Shown here: piece by piece, positions 1 through 6,450 of the stretch
How positions within the stretch are numbered: the first letter of the stretch is position 1
How the letters are laid out: each line of letters starts with the position of its first letter
Source: Bradyrhizobiaceae bacterium
GTDB lineage: Bacteria; Pseudomonadota; Alphaproteobacteria; Rhizobiales; Hyphomicrobiaceae
NCBI GenBank assembly: GCA_947475855.1
Contig: CANJPN010000160.1
Span: forward strand, 1 to 11,426
Direction: 5' to 3'
DNA: 11,426 nt
The notes under the pieces: generated by a model
The model's database searches: none
What the model was told of the DNA's origin: nothing
What the model saw: the letters and a program-made list of their open reading frames with translations, nothing else
Made by a program: the position numbers and the translations under genes

Positions 1-213
1 CTTGAGGTCAGGTGGGAGAGCCGCGCCCGCCTGTGGGCCGCGCCTGAGTTGCGTCGTCCTGCGCTTGAACCAACGGGCGGGGATTTCGGTCGCCTTCAGG
101 TGGTGCTGGGCGAGCAGCCACATCAGCGAGACTTTGAAGGCCTCACGGCCTTGTTTGGCCTGCGGATCGAGCAGCACCATCGCTTCGGCTGGCGTAAGAT
201 CTATGGTGATCAT
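1..213 (-). CDS. Hypothetical protein, N-terminal fragment running off the left edge
   Basis: An ATG at 213 on the minus strand opens a frame that stays open to position 1, giving 71 residues with the C-terminus outside the window. The protein begins MITIDLTPAEAMVLLDP and continues with a helical stretch (about residues 23–38, EAFKVSLMWLLAQ), then a basic segment (WFKRRTTQLRR, about 48–58) and a proline/alanine-rich part. I do not recognise the family. There is no signal peptide and no clear membrane segment in the visible part. The sequence looks coding because its residues form a sensible amphipathic N-terminus, whereas the plus-strand frames over it are rich in Cys, Ser and Arg, as expected of shadow frames. 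The Shine-Dalgarno is weak. The gene is divergent from panC across about 170 bp. Function unknown. Confidence 0.55.
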   Translation of the reverse strand, partial: MITIDLTPAEAMVLLDPQAKQGREAFKVSLMWLLAQHHLKATEIPARWFKRRTTQLRRGPQAGAALPPDLK

Positions 214-375
214 GCAACTGTGCTTTCGTTGCCGGGCTCGCCGCAGTGTAACGCCAAAGTCGGAAGAATCCTTTTCCGGATAGCGGGCTTTTCAGTCCGT
301 TGTCCCTTCGAGCTGGCTTCTCCTTGACCAGCGGGCGGTCAGGGACGAATTGTTCAGGCCGTACCGATCCGTGCC

Positions 376-382
376 GGGAGGT
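376..382 (+). promoter_or_regulatory. Shine-Dalgarno of panC
   Basis: GGGAGGT lies five bases before the GTG at 388. It selects this GTG as the panC start; the frame has no competing ATG near the expected N-terminus. Confidence 0.75.
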
Positions 383-387
383 CTACC

Positions 388-1272
388 GTGACGAATGCCG
401 CCGTACCGCATGTTTCGACCGTGAAGGCGCTCCGGGCAACAGTTGCCGGTTGGCGAAAGGGGGGCAGCCGCGTCGCGCTGGTGCCGACGATGGGGGCCTT
501 ACACGCGGGGCATCTCGACCTCGTCCGGCTTGGCCGTCGGCATGCCGACAAGGTCGTCGTTTCGATATTCGTGAACCCGGCACAGTTCGCGCCGCACGAG
601 GATCTCGACCGGTATCCGCGAACGTTCGAGGCCGATCTGGCGGCCCTGGCGATGGTCGACTGCGATCTCGTTTGGGCGCCGACCGTGACAGAAATGTACC
701 CGCCAGGGCACGCGACGCGCGTCGTGCCTGCGGGTGCGGCAGAGGGGCTCGAGACCGATTTCCGGCCGCACTTCTTTGCCGGTGTCGCGACGGTGTGCAC
801 AAAGCTCTTCACCCAGGTCGCCCCGGATGTGGCAATCTACGGTGAGAAAGACTTCCAGCAGCTCGCCGTGATGCGTCAACTCGTGAGGGATCTGGATCTG
901 CCGATGGAGATCATCGGTGCGGCCACGGTGCGTGAGGCTGATGGTCTGGCGATGTCGTCTCGCAATCGATACCTTTCTGAATCAGAAAGAAAAATTGCGC
1001 CATCGATGAATCGGATCCTGCGGGGGCTCGCAAATTCGCTTGTCGTTGAAGGTGCGGCGCTGACAGCGTCGAGGGCGGAGGTCCTGGCGGCGGAGGCTGC
1101 GCTCAAGTTGACGGAGGCCGGGTTTGGCAAGATCGACTACGTTGCGGTGCGAGACGCTGCGACGCTTGCAAGCATCGACAAGTTGCAGAATGGGGCCCGG
1201 CAGGGGGCTATGCGTATTCTTGCTGCTGCCTGGCTTGGAAAGACCAGACTGATCGACAACGTGGCGGCATAG
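388..1272 (+). CDS. panC: Pantothenate synthetase (pantoate–beta-alanine ligase)
   Basis: PanC condenses D-pantoate with beta-alanine, using ATP through a pantoyl-adenylate intermediate. It is the last step of pantothenate (vitamin B5) synthesis in the cytosol. The 294-residue protein is close to the family length of about 280. It shows the nucleotidyltransferase HIGH-type motif in PTMGALHAGHL (residues 33–43, H39 and H42), the block SIFVNPAQF (59–67) followed by DLDRYPRT (72–79), the YGEKDFQQL signature (151–159) that binds substrate, and the KMSKS-like loop MSSRNRYLS (189–197). The start is GTG with a strong Shine-Dalgarno five bases upstream. No panB is adjacent, so the gene appears unlinked to the rest of the pathway here. 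Codons around residues 195–204 (TCT GAA TCA GAA AGA AAA ATT) are locally AT-rich and form a palindrome, listed separately. The assignment is firm. Confidence 0.97.
   Translation: MTNAAVPHVSTVKALRATVAGWRKGGSRVALVPTMGALHAGHLDLVRLGRRHADKVVVSIFVNPAQFAPHEDLDRYPRTFEADLAALAMVDCDLVWAPTVTEMYPPGHATRVVPAGAAEGLETDFRPHFFAGVATVCTKLFTQVAPDVAIYGEKDFQQLAVMRQLVRDLDLPMEIIGAATVREADGLAMSSRNRYLSESERKIAPSMNRILRGLANSLVVEGAALTASRAEVLAAEAALKLTEAGFGKIDYVAVRDAATLASIDKLQNGARQGAMRILAAAWLGKTRLIDNVAA
973..989. repeat. 8-bp perfect inverted repeat inside panC
   Basis: CTTTCTGA, one central A, then TCAGAAAG form a 17-nt palindrome in an otherwise GC-rich gene, just before an AAAAATT run. It encodes part of LSESERK. It has no T-tract on the correct side for a terminator on either strand. 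Confidence 0.6.
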
Positions 1273-1513
1273 TTGCGTTTGTCAGGTCGCCTCCCATAGC
1301 GGTCCAGAAGGGCTTTGAGCTATTGAACCGCCTCATGGCCACCACATTTGTCCGGTGTCTATGGGGTGGATGTGGTCGGCCGCCACTTGATTTGGTGTTT
1401 CGCCTGGGGCACGGTCGACCGCACTTGGGACGGCAAGGTATCGATTCGGGTGCCGCATCTCGGTTGCGCAGTCTAAGCGCCGGCAGCAGGCGTCGAGGGG
1501 AGCAGGTCCGAAC
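1273..1513. other. Intergenic region panC–bamD with hairpin and palindrome
   Basis: I support no gene in these 241 bp; the open frames here give low-complexity Arg/Gly/Cys-rich peptides. Two structures stand out. GGCCACCACAT (1337–1347) pairs with ATGTGGTCGGCC (1370–1381) with one bulged C, leaving a 22-nt loop. CGGTCGACCG (1412–1421) is a perfect 10-bp palindrome. Neither is followed by a T-run, so neither is a convincing intrinsic terminator. The region presumably holds the bamD promoter and leader, but I cannot identify convincing -35/-10 boxes. Confidence 0.5.
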
Positions 1514-2410
1514 ATGGACTTTGCCAAGTCTGGAATTTCAACATTTGCGCGGTCTTCGGTCTGGGCGCGCTTCGCTCGCTGGGCGCTTCCTGGGATCGCG
1601 GCATGCGTGCTGGCGGCCTGCAGCTCGTCGAAGAGCGCGGAGAAGCTGCTCAATCCCGATCCCGCCGACAAGATGTATGCGATCGCGGACGCTCTGCTGT
1701 CGCGCGGACGTTACGAGGATGCGGCCCAGAAATTCGAGGAGCTGGATCGCGACCATCCCTATTCACCGGAAGCACGCCGGGCGATCGTGATGTCGGCCTT
1801 CGCCTACTACAAGGCGGCCAAATACCCGGAGGCAATCGCTACCGCCAAGCGGTACACCACGATGCATCCCGGCACGAAGGAAGCGCCGTTCGCGCACCAC
1901 ATCATCGCATCGGCTTATTTCGACGACATCAACGGTCCCAACCGCGACCAAGGCAATACGCGGAAGGCGCTGGCCGAATTCAAGACGTTGATCGCTCGTT
2001 ATCCCGACAGTTCTTATGCGAAGGGCGCCGAGAATAAAGTCCGGCTGTGTGAGGATTCGCTGGCGGCGCACGAGATGCACGTCGCCTTGCAGTACCTCAA
2101 GAATAAGCAGTGGCTGGGCGCCAAGAACCGTTTCGAGGTCGTGGTGCGCGAGTATCAGACGACTGCGCATGTCGAGGAAGCGCTGATGCGGCTCGTCGAG
2201 GTCAACATGGCCATCGGGATCGTGCACGAGGCGCAGAACGCGGCAGCGGTGCTCGGGCACAACTTCCCGAATTCGCCTTGGTACAAGGACGCATTTACGC
2301 TGCTGCAGTCGAATGGGCTTGCGCCGCGTGAAGACACCAGTTCCGGCAATTGGCTGACGCGGCAGTGGCGCAGCATCACGACATCGTCCACGACGCCCAA
2401 ACGCGGTTGA
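1514..2410 (+). CDS. bamD: Outer membrane assembly lipoprotein BamD (ComL/YfiO family)
   Basis: BamD is the essential lipoprotein partner of BamA in the beta-barrel assembly complex, anchored on the periplasmic face of the outer membrane. The 298-residue product has a basic N-region, a hydrophobic stretch (residues 24–35) and a lipobox LAAC with the acylated cysteine at C36. Serine at +2 is compatible with outer-membrane sorting. The mature part is made of TPR-like helical repeats: KMYAIADALLSRGRYEDAAQKF, then DHPYSPEARRA, the tyrosine-rich AYYKAAKYPEAI, a long insert region around YFDDINGPNRDQG that is typical of BamD, and the final HNFPNSPWYKDAF. The ATG at 1514 follows a purine-rich GAGGGGAGCAGG. 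In most alphaproteobacteria I know, bamD sits between lpxC and recN; here it stands alone between panC and a kinase gene and has its own terminator. A BamD-like paralogue is the main alternative. Confidence 0.9.
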   Translation: MDFAKSGISTFARSSVWARFARWALPGIAACVLAACSSSKSAEKLLNPDPADKMYAIADALLSRGRYEDAAQKFEELDRDHPYSPEARRAIVMSAFAYYKAAKYPEAIATAKRYTTMHPGTKEAPFAHHIIASAYFDDINGPNRDQGNTRKALAEFKTLIARYPDSSYAKGAENKVRLCEDSLAAHEMHVALQYLKNKQWLGAKNRFEVVVREYQTTAHVEEALMRLVEVNMAIGIVHEAQNAAAVLGHNFPNSPWYKDAFTLLQSNGLAPREDTSSGNWLTRQWRSITTSSTTPKRG

Positions 2411-2436
2411 ATTCATCGACATCGCCGGTTTTGCCG

Positions 2437-2466
2437 CGGCCGTCCGTTCTATCGGGCGGCCGTTTT
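2437..2466 (+). terminator. Rho-independent terminator after bamD
   Basis: CGGCCGTCCG (2437–2446) pairs with CGGGCGGCCG (2453–2462) as a 10-bp stem with one G·U pair and a six-base TTCTAT loop, directly followed by TTTTC. It lies 26 bp after the bamD stop and separates bamD from the kinase gene. Confidence 0.85.
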
Positions 2467-2538
2467 CATGCCTGCAAGATTGCAAGGCTACTGTGACGCG
2501 CTTTACGGCAACTTCGGCCGCACCGATATTGTTCGCAT

Positions 2539-2545
2539 GGAGGTG
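2539..2545 (+). promoter_or_regulatory. Shine-Dalgarno deciding the kinase start
   Basis: GGAGGTG is seven bases before GTG 2553. The frame is open from farther upstream (a GTG at 2493), but that extension lacks a ribosome site and encodes a non-conserved-looking leader, so 2553 is preferred. Confidence 0.75.
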
Positions 2546-2552
2546 CCTATCC

Positions 2553-3917
2553 GTGGCTGATGACGACGAAGCAAATCGGTTTTCCGCACGTGCTGCGCGC
2601 TATGTGCGGGTCGGCACGAACGTCGGCAGCATCGCAGCGAGGGTGGCTGGGCAGCGGCTGTTCGGCCGCGACGGCGACAATTCCAAGAATGCGGCCGATC
2701 TCGCGGCGGCGCTGGGCGGGCTCAAGGGCCCGATGATGAAAGTCGCGCAGCTGCTGTCGACAATCCCGGAGGCGTTGCCGCCCGAATACGCGCGCGAGCT
2801 TTCGCAATTGCAGAGCCAGGCGCCACCGATGGGGCCGGCTTTCGTCCGCCGCCGCATGATCGCGGAGCTGGGGCCGGACTGGCAGGCGCGCTTCAGGAGT
2901 TTCGATGCGCAGCCGGCAGCGTCAGCTTCGCTGGGGCAGGTTCATCGCGCCGTGTCGCTGGACGGGCGCTCGCTCGCCGTGAAGCTTCAGTATCCCGACA
3001 TGCAGTCTGCCGTGGAAGCGGATCTCACGCAACTAAAGGTCGTGTTCGCCATTCATGCTCGGATGGATCCCGCCGTTGATACGCGTGAGATCCTGGCAGA
3101 GATTTCAGCGCGCTTGCGCGAAGAACTCGATTACGGGCTGGAGGCTGGCCACATCGGGCTCTATCAGCAGGTGCTCGACGGCGATCCTCTGATCCGTGTG
3201 CCGACGGTGGCGCCAGAGCTTTCGACGGGACGGCTGCTCACGATGTCATGGCTCGAGGGGCGGCCGCTGCTCACCTACAAGGAAAGTCCGATCGAGGATC
3301 GCAACCAGATCGCGCGGGCGATGTTCAAGGCGTGGTGGTATCCGTTCAGCCACTATGGCGTGATCCACGGCGATCCGCATCTGGGCAACTACACGATCTT
3401 CGAAGAGCAGGGCGTGCCTTCGGGGATCAACCTGCTCGACTACGGCTGCATCCGCACTTTCCCGGTGTCGTTCGTGCAAGGTGTGATCGATCTCTACAAC
3501 GGGCTGCTGACGAACAACCGGGATCTCGTCGTGCATGCCTACGAGAGCTGGGGGTTCCGAGGCTTAAATTCCGAGCTGATCGAGGCGATGAGCATCTGGG
3601 CGCGGTTTATTTACGGGCCCCTGTTGGAAGACCGGGTGCGCTCGCTGGCCGAGGATACCGCGCCTGGCGAGTACGGCCGGCGGGAAGCCTTTCAAGTGCA
3701 TAAGATTCTGAAGGAGAAGGGGCCTGTCAGGGTGCCGCGGGAATTCGTATTCATGGATCGCGCGGCGATCGGTCTGGGTGGCGTGTTCCTGCATCTTGGC
3801 GCGCGTATGAACTGGTATAAGCTGTTCAACGAGACGATCGAGGGTTTCAAGCTGGAAGACGTCGCGGCGCGGCAGAAGATTGCGTTTGCGAAAGCTGCCG
3901 TGCCGTTGCCAGTTTGA
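2553..3917 (+). CDS. ABC1/AarF (UbiB-like) atypical kinase family protein
   Basis: This is a 454-residue member of the ABC1/ADCK/UbiB family: protein-kinase-like fold proteins linked to ubiquinone biosynthesis or lipid-related roles through ATPase activity. Seen in order are an N-terminal helical extension with the family's signature region as GPMMKVAQLLST (59–70), the A-loop-like SASLGQVH (124–131), the ATP-binding lysine in LAVKLQYPD (K144), an acidic helix REELDYGLEAGH (189–200), the catalytic HGDPHLGN (272–279, in place of the usual kinase HRD loop), and the metal-binding LLDYG (294–298). The usual KxGQ motif reads KVAQ, which I recall from a subgroup of alphaproteobacterial homologues. 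The C-terminal transmembrane helices of true UbiB are absent and the length is shorter than UbiB (about 540), so a specific ubiquinone role is not assured. It follows the bamD terminator and probably shares a transcript with the VOC gene 63 bp downstream. Confidence 0.9.
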   Translation: MADDDEANRFSARAARYVRVGTNVGSIAARVAGQRLFGRDGDNSKNAADLAAALGGLKGPMMKVAQLLSTIPEALPPEYARELSQLQSQAPPMGPAFVRRRMIAELGPDWQARFRSFDAQPAASASLGQVHRAVSLDGRSLAVKLQYPDMQSAVEADLTQLKVVFAIHARMDPAVDTREILAEISARLREELDYGLEAGHIGLYQQVLDGDPLIRVPTVAPELSTGRLLTMSWLEGRPLLTYKESPIEDRNQIARAMFKAWWYPFSHYGVIHGDPHLGNYTIFEEQGVPSGINLLDYGCIRTFPVSFVQGVIDLYNGLLTNNRDLVVHAYESWGFRGLNSELIEAMSIWARFIYGPLLEDRVRSLAEDTAPGEYGRREAFQVHKILKEKGPVRVPREFVFMDRAAIGLGGVFLHLGARMNWYKLFNETIEGFKLEDVAARQKIAFAKAAVPLPV

Positions 3918-3967
3918 TACGGTCGAAAGTGGCGGTCCTTGTTCTGGATAAGTCTATCCGAATTCCC

Positions 3968-3974
3968 AGGGGAG
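3968..3974 (+). promoter_or_regulatory. Shine-Dalgarno of the VOC gene
   Basis: AGGGGAG is six bases before ATG 3981. It decides this start over an in-frame upstream start at 3939, which has no comparable site and would add a non-family leader. Confidence 0.75.
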
Positions 3975-3980
3975 CCGGGT

Positions 3981-4352
3981 ATGGTGGCAGTCTGTGCAGT
4001 GACGCCTGTGTTGCGCATGTTCGACGAGGCGAAGGCGCGCGAGTTCTACGTCGACTTCCTCGGTTTCGAGGTCGTGTTCGAGCACCGCTTTGGGGAGAAC
4101 TTTCCGCTCTATCTTGGCATCCGGCGCGACGATGTCGTGCTTCATCTCTCCGAGCATCACGGCGATTGCTCGCCCGGCGCGATGGTGCGGATCGCAGTGA
4201 CAGACGTGAAGCAGTTGTCGGCGGTGTTGGCTGCCAAGAGCTATCGCTACGCCAAGCCCGGCGAACCGCAAGAGATGCCCTGGGGCTCGCTCGAATTGAT
4301 GCTCACCGATCCGTTCGGCAATAGGCTCGTGTTTCATCAGCCGCAGGCGTGA
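3981..4352 (+). CDS. VOC (glyoxalase/bleomycin-resistance fold) family protein
   Basis: This 123-residue protein has the size of a single-chain vicinal-oxygen-chelate protein with two beta-alpha-beta-beta-beta modules. The first module is seen as AVTPVLRMFDEAKAREFYVD, then LGFEVVFEHRFG, and LHLSEHHGD carrying candidate metal or substrate histidines. The second includes MVRIAVTDVKQL, then WGSLELMLTDPFGNRLVFHQ, ending in the standard GN-x-L-x-F strand. Members include glyoxalases, dioxygenases and drug-binding proteins. The pattern with SEHHGD and PWGSLEL resembles the glyoxalase superfamily group annotated as bleomycin-resistance-like, but the substrate cannot be told from sequence. It lies 63 bp after the kinase gene on the same strand and ends 4 bp from the convergent HTH gene, with no terminator between. 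Confidence 0.88.
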   Translation: MVAVCAVTPVLRMFDEAKAREFYVDFLGFEVVFEHRFGENFPLYLGIRRDDVVLHLSEHHGDCSPGAMVRIAVTDVKQLSAVLAAKSYRYAKPGEPQEMPWGSLELMLTDPFGNRLVFHQPQA

Positions 4353-4356
4353 GGAA

Positions 4357-4971
4357 TCAGGCCTCGATGACTTCGTACTTGCCCCTGCGGGCCTCGTATT
4401 CCGCGCGTGGGATGGGGCGGAAGGTCTGGTCCATAACGTTCTGCATGGGGAACTTGATCACGTATTCGCGGTATTCCTCATGACCGCCGAGCCATTTCAT
4501 CGAGCTGTTCGTGACGATGCGAAAGAGGGTGTTCGGACTGCGGTTGCCGATGTCGAACATCGTGTCGACATGGGCGAGATAGTAGTCACGTCCAGGGCTC
4601 GTCATCAGGTCGAGCAGGGGAAAGCCGATGATGATCGACGGCAGCATCGAGCGCTTACGGTAGTAGTCGCTGGCTTGCAGGAAGATGCCGGTCTTTCCGT
4701 AGAGCAAAGCCCTGAAGGTCGGCGAATACTTCACATCTGTCAGAAGGGCTTCCGGGATCATCGCGTTGCCGTAGACCAGCGCCCGGGTGCCGGTTCTGGC
4801 CGCGACATGCTTCAGGAGGCGGCCGATGCGCGGGCCGCTTGCGAGCGCGGGTTTGGTTTTGTTGCGCTCCCAGCGAGAAATCGTCGAGACGTCGACCTCG
4901 AGCGTTTCCGCCAATCGTTCCTGCGACCACCCGAAGGAAAGCCGCATCTCGCGGAGGTCTTCCCCGTTCAT
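4357..4971 (-). CDS. XRE/Cro-C1-type regulator with an unassigned C-terminal domain
   Basis: The protein has 204 residues. The N-terminus is a typical Cro/C1 helix-turn-helix: LREMRLSFGWSQERLAETL (6–24), recognition region VDVSTISRWERNKTKP (26–41). It should therefore bind DNA as a repressor or activator. The remainder, about residues 75–204, has a conserved-looking domain with FRALLYGKTGIFLQASDYYR, DYYLAHVDTMFDIGN and FRIVTNSSMKWLGG, ending in PRAEYEARRGKYEVIEA. I do not recognise a named domain. It could be a small sensor fold similar to PAS, but that is a guess. The start ATG follows AAGAGAAGAA. It is divergent from a smaller HTH gene, with about 100 bp between them holding an imperfect AAAT-N6-ATTT palindrome that could be its operator. 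Target genes are unknown. Confidence 0.85.
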   Translation of the reverse strand: MNGEDLREMRLSFGWSQERLAETLEVDVSTISRWERNKTKPALASGPRIGRLLKHVAARTGTRALVYGNAMIPEALLTDVKYSPTFRALLYGKTGIFLQASDYYRKRSMLPSIIIGFPLLDLMTSPGRDYYLAHVDTMFDIGNRSPNTLFRIVTNSSMKWLGGHEEYREYVIKFPMQNVMDQTFRPIPRAEYEARRGKYEVIEA

Positions 4972-4988
4972 GGTTCTTCTCTTGTTCT

Positions 4989-5002
4989 AAATGTGCCTAT
5001 TT
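4989..5002. promoter_or_regulatory. Possible operator of the divergent HTH pair
   Basis: AAATGTGCCTATTT is an imperfect palindrome (AAAT and ATTT half-sites, ten of fourteen positions symmetric) 17 bp upstream of the larger HTH gene. It lies in an AT-rich patch within a GC-rich region, where an autoregulatory site would be expected. The evidence is position and symmetry only. Confidence 0.25.
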
Positions 5003-5074
5003 GATGCCATGGCCAAACCAGGGCTGCAAGCGGATATTGCTCATCGTTCAGATGGGCATTCTCGGATTAGGAAC

Positions 5075-5323
5075 ATGAAGAGCGAGCGCTTGCCCGATGT
5101 GGAAATCCAAATCGATCGTCCAGCCGCCATGGCGCTGCGGGATCTCCGCTTGGTCAGACAGGTGAGCATGGAGCAATGCGCTGAAACAATGCAGATCGGA
5201 CTGCAGGAGTTCCTGGCCAAGGAGAGGGGCCGCTGCGCTTTCACGGCTGCGGAGTTCGCTGCACTGGCGATGCTGCTCGACCTCGATGTCGACGCGCTGA
5301 TGGGGCAGATCGGGCTCGCGTAG
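5075..5323 (+). CDS. Small Cro/C1-like helix-turn-helix protein
   Basis: The 82-residue product consists almost entirely of an HTH-like fold: LRDLRLVRQVSMEQCAETM (21–39) matches helices 1 and 2 of Cro/C1 domains, IGLQEFLAKERGR (41–53) the turn and recognition helix, and FTAAEFAALAMLLDLDVDAL (56–75) the closing helices common in this superfamily. It probably binds DNA. ATG 5075 gives a clean N-terminus (MKSERLPDVE) preceded by AGGA at short spacing. An in-frame ATG at 5009 would add 22 residues but has no ribosome site. It is divergent from the larger XRE-type gene; the two may cross-regulate. No toxin-like partner adjoins it, so it is not obviously an antitoxin. Confidence 0.7.
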   Translation: MKSERLPDVEIQIDRPAAMALRDLRLVRQVSMEQCAETMQIGLQEFLAKERGRCAFTAAEFAALAMLLDLDVDALMGQIGLA

Positions 5324-5369
5324 TTTCGATTGGCGTGGCGGCCAACCTGTTCGGGCGATTTCGATCGCC

Positions 5370-5397
5370 GGCAACTGGCAGGTGGCAACTGGCAGGT
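5370..5397. repeat. Perfect 14-bp tandem duplication
   Basis: GGCAACTGGCAGGT occurs twice without a gap (5370–5383 and 5384–5397), about 85 bp before the Bug-family gene. It may be slippage-derived or a pair of binding sites. Each unit itself holds two related GGCA-starting halves (GGCAACT, GGCAGGT). Confidence 0.85.
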
Positions 5398-5470
5398 TTA
5401 ACTTCCAATCACCGAATGATACCCTTTCGACAATTGCGACGGCTCTTCGGAGTGTAGAGCGCATCTTTTC

Positions 5471-5479
5471 GAGAGGAAG
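5471..5479 (+). promoter_or_regulatory. Shine-Dalgarno deciding the Bug-protein start
   Basis: GAGAGGAAG precedes ATG 5484 by four bases. The frame is open back to 5382, but only the 5484 start puts the signal peptide at the N-terminus. Confidence 0.8.
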
Positions 5480-5483
5480 CACC

Positions 5484-6443
5484 ATGTTTCGATTTGCTGG
5501 TTCGGTCGCTGCGACGTTGTTGGCGACGACGGCAGCGGTGGCTCAGTCGTATCCCTCCAAGCCGGTCAAAGTGATCGTCCCGATCGCGGCGGGTAGCGGT
5601 ATCGATATCGTCGCCCGGGCAGTCACGCAGCGATTGCAGGAAAATCTAGGCCAGCCGTTCGTGATCGAGAACCGCGCGGGCGGTGGAACGACAACCGGCA
5701 CGGCCGCTGCGGCGAGTGCCACGCCTGACGGCTACACTCTCCTGTTCCAAGCGGCGACACTCACTGTTGGCCCGGCCACAATGTCGAAGCTGAGCTATGA
5801 CGTGAGCCGGGATCTGGCTGGCGTGATGCCGATCACGAATGCCCCATTCCTGCTCGTCACGCCGCCGGGGAAATACAAGTCCCTCGACGACATGGTCGCG
5901 TCAGGGAGGGTGCCGGGCGGGGTGATAAACTATGCGTCCGTCGGTTTTGGGTCGGCTGCGCATTTCACATCGGAACTGTTCGGGCACGCGGCGAAGACGA
6001 AACTGCAGATGGTGACTTTCCGCGGTACGGCGGAGGCGCAGACCGAAGTGGTCGCGGGACGCATCGATTTGTACTTCACGCCGCTCACGGCTGCTGTTGG
6101 CCTGATCGAGGACAAGAAACTCGATGCGCTGGCGACAACAGGCCGCGTGCGGCTGACCCGGCTGCCGAACGTGCCGACCACAGTCGAACTCGGCTATCCC
6201 GAATCCGATTTCGACTTTTGGGTCGGCATGCTGGTTCCGGCAGCGACGCCGCGCGAGATCGTCGATAAGCTGCACGCGGAGACGACGAAGGTGGCGGAGG
6301 CGCCCGACTATCGCCGGCAAATGCAGGCGCTCGGCGGTGAGCCGATGGAGAAGATGACCCCGCGCGAGTTCGATGCCTTTCTCAAGAAGGAGATAGATCG
6401 CAATATCGCCATCGCCAAAGCTGCGAACATCAAGGCGCAGTGA
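5484..6443 (+). CDS. Bug/TctC-family periplasmic solute-binding protein
   Basis: This is a 319-residue member of the tripartite tricarboxylate transporter substrate-binding (Bug) family, which captures small carboxylates in the periplasm. A signal peptide spans residues 1–20 (hydrophobic core AATLLATTAAVA, likely cut before Q21). The mature start YPSKPVKVIVPIAAGSGIDIVAR (23–45) is the family's first strand and binding loop, where PGGGxD is usual and AGSGID is seen here. QENLGQPFVIENRAGGG (52–68) and ATPDGYTLLFQ (79–89) are the next signatures. The ending with PNVPTTVELGYPESDF and MTPREFDAFLKKEIDR is also typical. No TctA or TctB membrane subunit is nearby, so it is an orphan binding protein, as is common in lineages with many Bug paralogues; the ligand cannot be inferred. 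It is convergent with the oxygenase gene, with a 7-bp gap and no terminator visible. Confidence 0.93.
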   Translation: MFRFAGSVAATLLATTAAVAQSYPSKPVKVIVPIAAGSGIDIVARAVTQRLQENLGQPFVIENRAGGGTTTGTAAAASATPDGYTLLFQAATLTVGPATMSKLSYDVSRDLAGVMPITNAPFLLVTPPGKYKSLDDMVASGRVPGGVINYASVGFGSAAHFTSELFGHAAKTKLQMVTFRGTAEAQTEVVAGRIDLYFTPLTAAVGLIEDKKLDALATTGRVRLTRLPNVPTTVELGYPESDFDFWVGMLVPAATPREIVDKLHAETTKVAEAPDYRRQMQALGGEPMEKMTPREFDAFLKKEIDRNIAIAKAANIKAQ

Positions 6444-6450
6444 CAGCGCA

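Noticed and set aside
1323..1790. 155-residue plus-strand open frame across the panC–bamD gap
   Set aside because: It overlaps the BamD start region in another frame, has no family features and is Arg/Ser/Gly-rich like a shadow frame of GC-rich DNA.
1763..2485. 240-residue minus-strand open frame opposite bamD
   Set aside because: Composition is typical of an antisense shadow (many Arg, His, Val); the plus strand has the clear BamD lipoprotein.
2470..2488. Small imperfect hairpin GCCTGCAA–TTGCAAGGC before the kinase gene
   Set aside because: A short stem with a bulge and a 1–3 nt loop, without a T-run; too weak to claim beyond the terminator next to it.
3946..3959. GGATA-AGTC-TATCC mini-hairpin between the kinase and VOC genes
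   Set aside because: Only five base pairs and no T-run; expected by chance.
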